64,000 nt of DNA from assembly GCA_038210135.1 (NCBI GenBank), contig JBBQWZ010000002.1, positions 1 through 64,000 on the forward strand, read 5' to 3'. Below the pieces are notes generated by a model. That model ran no database searches. It saw nothing but the letters and a program-made list of their open reading frames with translations, and was not told where the DNA came from. This DNA is from JBBQWZ01 sp038210135 (GTDB lineage Bacteria > Acidobacteriota > Terriglobia > Bryobacterales > Bryobacteraceae). The position numbers and the translations under genes are program-made. How positions within the stretch are numbered: the first letter of the stretch is position 1; every line of letters begins with the position of its first letter. Below, one piece after another: positions 61,201-64,000 of the stretch.

Positions 61201-61570
61201 CACCGGTCAAGGTAGCCAGCGCGGCGATCTCACCGGCGTATCTCCGTACCTCAGCAATGACGGTCACGGAGCCATCGCCGCGCAGTATCTGAACAAGGCC
61301 GCGTTCGTTGTAAACGCACTCGGCACTTACGGACAGTTGGGGCGCAACACGTTCCGCGGACCGGGTTCTTTCAACACCGATCTCGGACTGCACAAGGATT
61401 TTGTGGTCCGCGAGGGCATGAAGTTCCAGTTCCGTTTCGAATCGTTCAACCTCTTCAACAACGTGAATTTTGCTAATCCCACGACGACCGTGACGAATAG
61501 CAATTTCATGAAGATCACGAGCGCGAGCGATCCGCGGATTTTGCAATTGGCGCTTCGGTTCAACTTCTAA
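58277..61570 (+). CDS. TonB-dependent receptor, Oar-like, of the acidic-glycan island
   Basis: A 1097-residue outer-membrane receptor with a good ribosome-binding site (AAGGGAG) before ATG 58277 and a signal peptide (MRLSKYICLVALLLSLIVSLNG). A CarboxypepD_reg domain (ISGTVTDASGGAVANAEVTV, about 29-110) is followed by the plug (VVDQRRVEDLPLNGRDPVQL, then FSAEFGRNSGGIVNAVTKSGTNSYHG). The barrel ends LQLALRFNF with a terminal Phe. By position, next to glycosidases and a sugar-acid regulator, it is a candidate importer for the oligosaccharides released outside, but there is no SusD-like partner. A strong terminator follows. Confidence 0.92.
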   Translation: MRLSKYICLVALLLSLIVSLNGQETTGTISGTVTDASGGAVANAEVTVMSLATNAIFKLTTSSSGSYVFRTLPVGLYKVSVSAPGFKRYEANNVQTQVNDLTRLDVAMQVGAVSESIEVSAPVINVNTEDASLRSVVDQRRVEDLPLNGRDPVQLMRLVAGVALYNGSGLTSGTTYPGVVSVSVNGNRGNSTNYILDGGQNNDHYSNAPNPMPNPDALQEFSVLTNNFSAEFGRNSGGIVNAVTKSGTNSYHGAVFWYLRNSALNAANFFAPKKPGTTDTKLDDGLKRNQAGLTLGGPVWIPKLYNGKDKTFFFFSYQGTRLKQRPTSVAVNVLTPAEREGDFSALLRQANPVQLKDPLGGIFSGNLIPKARFFPGNKYIVDNYIPLPTSGRSITTTNVADYNDDQYLAKVDQQIGSKLRISGHAFFSRAHQPGNLTANNYYEETDIRDWSNTSYVGNATYIIRPNILNQTIIGWNKTDGPASHVYPPKNWNDLGVPITQDPYNQFYIAFQSISGINTGDTNNFIRKETQFSNTTRWTAGRHNLTFGGEYHRAAGDIVNNFRAQGRFMFTNAAGYTGSDVADFLIGRWGEFVQAAGEFKNTRFNLVNFFFNDSFKVSKRLTLNLGVRWEPFLPNTDEQGKVVVWGGLNAQSQRYVNAPKGILYAGDPGISAGGVPIDWANFGPRLGLAYDVFGDGRTSFRAGYGLFFDRINTLQTNAAADEAPFGTAVDIFGGPTDDMSNPYRNVVGGNPFPKIGFAALGTEVLNPGKDGRFVYPMPAFVYAPDLRNPRVSSWNATLERQLGKSWIARISYAGSKGTALTSGRDLNAPLANATAATSTTNQRRPLFSTGLGQVIIMEPAGNSSYNSAQFTAEKRFSRGFTLLANYTYAKTIDNNVGSANKGNGTNVTNPLNQRYDRGPADYDLKHVFNASGVWQLPGHVSNKFANFFVGGWNMTSIVAWRSGFPFTVFSGQDNARTGQGSQRGDLTGVSPYLSNDGHGAIAAQYLNKAAFVVNALGTYGQLGRNTFRGPGSFNTDLGLHKDFVVREGMKFQFRFESFNLFNNVNFANPTTTVTNSNFMKITSASDPRILQLALRFNF

Positions 61571-61613
61571 CTTTGGGGGGGCAGCCGCTAGGCTGCTCGT
61601 TCCTTTCGCAAGG

Positions 61614-61651
61614 GCCGCATGAGTGTAACGCTCATGCGGCTTTTGCTTTTT
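61614..61651 (+). terminator. Rho-independent terminator after the TonB receptor gene
   Basis: GCCGCATGAG (61614-61623) pairs perfectly with CTCATGCGGC (61631-61640) around a seven-base loop, and TTTTGCTTTTT follows. It lies 43 bp after the receptor stop codon. Confidence 0.93.
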
Positions 61652-61776
61652 AGAGCGGCGGAACTGTTGCTCCGTACTTTGTGGAGGGTCTCGCTCGCGC
61701 TCACCGCAGGGCGTATGTTCGGCGCCGCCCCGATTCTCCCAGCCTGCTTCGTCAGGCATAGTGTGTCCGCGCAACC

Positions 61777-63051
61777 ATGCCACTTCCCGCGATTGGAATC
61801 GATTTCGGAACCACCAACAGCTCCATCGCGCGCGCCTTGAATGGGACCGACGTGGAGCTTGCGCAGTTTCCATTTGCGGGCTCGATGACGGATTCCTACC
61901 GATCGCTGCTTTATCTGGAAAAGCCGCACAAGGTTCTCGAATCCTGGACGGGTCCGGACGGAATCGAGCACTACCTGGCGGCCGATCCGAAGGGGCGGTT
62001 GATCCAATCGCTGAAGTCATTTCTGACGAGCCGCAGTTTAACGAGTACGGATGTGTTTGGCCGGCGGCGTACGTTTGAAGACCTGATTTCACGGGTGCTT
62101 CGCGATCTTCGGATCAAGGCAGAGAACCAGTTTGGCGTCGAGATTAAATCTGCGGTAGTGGGCCGGCCGGTGCGATTTGTTGGGGCGGAGGCGGACGCGG
62201 ATAACGAGTACGCGGAGGGACGCCTCACGCAGGCGTTCGTGACGGCGGGTTTCGAATCTGTTGAATTTGAACTCGAACCGGTAGCGGCCGCGCATTACTA
62301 CGAATCGACGCTGGATCATGACGAGCTGATTCTGATTGGCGATTTCGGGGGAGGCACGAGCGACTTTTCGCTGATTCACGTTGGGCCGACGATACGGAAG
62401 CGCGGACGCACTGCGGCGGATCTTCTAGGGAACGCGGGCGTGGGACTCGCGGGCGACGCGTTCGACGCAAAGATCATCCGGCACCTGGTGTCTCCGGCTC
62501 TTGGGGCGGGAACGCAGATCCAATCCGTCGATAAGATTCTGCCGGTTCCGACGTGGATTTACTCGAAGCTCGAGCGATGGCATCATCTGTCGTTCCTGCG
62601 GGCGAACGACGTGATGAGCATGCTGCACAGCGTGCGCGCGCAGGCTTTCGAACCGAAGAGAATCGACGCGCTGATCCATCTGATTAATGAGGACCTGGGG
62701 TATTCGCTGCATCGCGCGGTGCAGCAGGTGAAGTACGCGCTGTCGAACGAAGAGACGGCGCGCTTTCATTTTTCCGATGGATTCATTGAATTGAATGCGA
62801 CGGTGAAACGGGCTTCGTTCGAGCGGTGGATAGCGGACGAACTGCAGCAGATTTCCACCTGCGTCGATTCGCTGATCATAGCGGCGGGCGTGGATGCGAA
62901 GGATGTCGATCGCGTGTTCTTGACAGGCGGTTCGTCATTCGTTCCGGCGGTACGGCGGATCTTCGAAAGCAGGTTCGGAGCGGAGCGTATCCGTGCGGGT
63001 AACGAATTTACATCGGTTGCACGCGGGCTGGCGCTGAAGGCGAATTTCTGA
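61777..63051 (+). CDS. Hsp70-like ATPase (YegD-type)
   Basis: A 424-residue actin-fold ATPase. Phosphate 1 is IGIDFGTTNSSIARA at about 6-20, phosphate 2 is ILIGDFGGGTSDFSLI at about 185-200, and the adenosine motif is VFLTGGSSFVPAVRRIF near 390. It lacks the substrate-binding C-terminal domain of DnaK and has the length of YegD-type proteins, whose role is unknown. VEFELEPVAAAHYYE corresponds to the connect region. It stands alone after the terminator, so it is probably unrelated to the glycan island. The broader family (DnaK, YegD) is certain; the function is not. Confidence 0.9.
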   Translation: MPLPAIGIDFGTTNSSIARALNGTDVELAQFPFAGSMTDSYRSLLYLEKPHKVLESWTGPDGIEHYLAADPKGRLIQSLKSFLTSRSLTSTDVFGRRRTFEDLISRVLRDLRIKAENQFGVEIKSAVVGRPVRFVGAEADADNEYAEGRLTQAFVTAGFESVEFELEPVAAAHYYESTLDHDELILIGDFGGGTSDFSLIHVGPTIRKRGRTAADLLGNAGVGLAGDAFDAKIIRHLVSPALGAGTQIQSVDKILPVPTWIYSKLERWHHLSFLRANDVMSMLHSVRAQAFEPKRIDALIHLINEDLGYSLHRAVQQVKYALSNEETARFHFSDGFIELNATVKRASFERWIADELQQISTCVDSLIIAAGVDAKDVDRVFLTGGSSFVPAVRRIFESRFGAERIRAGNEFTSVARGLALKANF

Positions 63052-63075
63052 TTCCGCTGGTCCTACAGTGGAGAA

Positions 63076-63180
63076 ATGACGGCTGCCGGAACGCGAACAA
63101 TAGACGAGCTGGGGAAGGTAGTCCTGCGACGAGCTTTCTTCAGCGACGACCGGCGCGAGCGGATTTCAAAAATAGCTTAG
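63076..63180 (+). CDS. Possible small ORF of 34 residues
   Basis: An ATG at 63076 opens a 34-codon frame, and the predicted chain includes TIDELGKVVLRRAFFSDDRR and ends ISKIA. It has a GGAG string only two bases before the ATG (short spacing) and ends at a TAG that overlaps the converging glycosyltransferase stop by 4 bp. It looks amphipathic and helical. It could be a micro-protein or chance; there is no homology signal I can name. Confidence 0.3.
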   Translation: MTAAGTRTIDELGKVVLRRAFFSDDRRERISKIA

Positions 63181-64000
63181 GAACGCAGCAGGGCGGCGAC
63201 GCGCGCGGCGCTTTGTAAGAACGGATGGGCGGAGGCATAGCTGCGCGCGGCGGCGGCGCAAGCCTTTCTGCGAGGCTCGTCGTTCACCATATCCGCCAGC
63301 GCGGCACGCAAACCATCGGGCTTCGTCATCTCGCCAAACTCCGGCTTCATGACCGCTCGCGCTCCGGCGTGATCGAGGCAGACGACGGGCAAGCCGGCCT
63401 GCATGGCTTCAAGCAGAGTCAGACCGTAACTCTCGTGACGCGACGGAAAGACGTAGAGGTCCGCGAGTTCGAAGAAGCTCTGCTTGCGAGCTCCCGTGAC
63501 ATGACCGGGAAAGATGACGCGGGTGCGCTTCAATCGCGCGGCAAGTTTCCGCAGCTTTTCAAGATGACGGTGACCGTGCATATAGGCGGCGCCACCGCAG
63601 AGGAACAGCCACAGCGGTCGTTCGGGAAAATCGCTGCGCGTCTCCCAGTCGAGCAGCGCTTCGAGCAGGATGTCCTGGCCTTTTTCGGGTGAAATGCGAC
63701 TGAGCGTCAGAAGCACGAACGCGTCGTCAGGCACGTCGAATTCGCGTCGAAGGGCAGCGGGATCTCCTTTCTCGTTCGCGGGAGACGCACCCCAAGGAAT
63801 CACGTGGATCTTGTCCGGCGCGGTGCCGGGGTAACAAGCGAGAATCGTTTCTTTCATCGCGGGCGAGGGAACGATGAGGCCGGCCGAGTAGGCGACGCTG
63901 TCCGCCTGCTTGTCGAACACGAGTTTCAGGATGCCCGGAAATAAACTGTGCAGCGGGGCGAGAGTCCGCCATAATTTGGCGAGTGTAGCGGGGTGGATCC
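63177..64000 (-). CDS. Glycosyltransferase family 4 protein (5' end beyond the window)
   Basis: At least 274 residues of a GT-B-fold glycosyltransferase. The visible part has the second Rossmann domain: FVLLTLSRISPEKGQDILLEAL, PLWLFLCGGAAY, VIFPGHVTGARKQSFFELADLYVFPSRHESYGLTLLEAMQAGLPVV with the nucleotide-sugar EX7E-type motif, then GARAVMKPEFG. An internal GTG at 63920 would give a shorter protein, but the frame stays open to the window edge and the upstream text (LAKLWRTLAPLHSLFPGILK) is protein-like. I therefore annotate it as partial at the right edge. It probably makes a surface or envelope polysaccharide; the acceptor is unknown. Confidence 0.88.
   Translation of the reverse strand, partial: IHPATLAKLWRTLAPLHSLFPGILKLVFDKQADSVAYSAGLIVPSPAMKETILACYPGTAPDKIHVIPWGASPANEKGDPAALRREFDVPDDAFVLLTLSRISPEKGQDILLEALLDWETRSDFPERPLWLFLCGGAAYMHGHRHLEKLRKLAARLKRTRVIFPGHVTGARKQSFFELADLYVFPSRHESYGLTLLEAMQAGLPVVCLDHAGARAVMKPEFGEMTKPDGLRAALADMVNDEPRRKACAAAARSYASAHPFLQSAARVAALLRS

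Noticed and set aside
60227..62092. A 621-residue minus-strand protein crossing the TonB 3' end and Hsp70 gene start
   Set aside because: It is an Arg/Ala-rich shadow that runs across a strong terminator and two genes with clear domains on the plus strand.

Overview
The window looks like a piece of a high-GC Acidobacteriota chromosome, most likely a Solibacter/Bryobacter-type (Bryobacterales) soil bacterium. The reasons are the large Oar-like TonB-dependent receptors with an N-terminal carboxypeptidase-regulatory domain, a GWxTD-domain protein with its usual neighbours, DUF4097 and CarboxypepD_reg proteins, and many short interspersed intergenic repeats. This assignment is an inference from gene content; no rRNA or tRNA gene is visible.

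Layout. 0-5 kb: the permease and ATPase of a ribose-type ABC importer, an SRPBCC protein, the replicative helicase dnaB and a small secreted protein. 5.5-12.4 kb: an RND efflux operon (TetR repressor, lipoprotein adaptor, AcrB-like pump, TolC-like channel) with three copies of a near-palindromic operator in front of the repressor. 12.4-13.8 kb: a Tat-exported protein that may have a polysaccharide-lyase fold. 13.9-17.4 kb: an assimilatory sulfite reductase and siroheme operon behind a 16-bp dyad. 17.4-18.1 kb: a UPF0175/DUF3368 (PIN) toxin-antitoxin-like pair. 18-23.8 kb: secreted or membrane proteins of unknown function, a frameshifted smr gene and a tandem amplification beside it. 24-35.2 kb: a Baeyer-Villiger-type monooxygenase, a DUF4097 lipoprotein, a TonB receptor, a degenerate amidohydrolase, a cyclophilin, a CarboxypepD_reg protein and a YbaK-type deacylase. 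35.5-40.6 kb: a GWxTD module (GWxTD protein, barrel-like protein, UbiA-like membrane protein, methyltransferase).

40.7-61.6 kb is an acidic-sugar or glycan catabolic island. It holds a five-gene operon (thioredoxin-sialidase fusion, kdsB-type cytidylyltransferase, a protein of unknown family, an MFS transporter, a DapA/NanA-family aldolase), an RraA-like protein, a second sialidase-fold protein, three paralogous exported alpha-glucuronidase-like glycosidases, IclR and GntR/FCD regulators and a TonB receptor. A site matching the KdgR operator pattern, and a weaker second one, flank the iclR gene. This suggests a uronate or 2-keto-3-deoxy sugar-acid regulon. The window ends with an Hsp70-like ATPase and a glycosyltransferase cut by the right edge.

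At least five families of short repeats (called R1-R5 here) fill the intergenic gaps. R4 and R5 carry short hairpins whose stems differ between copies but stay base-paired, which points to selection on the structure. One repeat cluster sits in frame within the 5' end of a glycosidase gene, another supplies a stop codon, and one lies inside the efflux operon.
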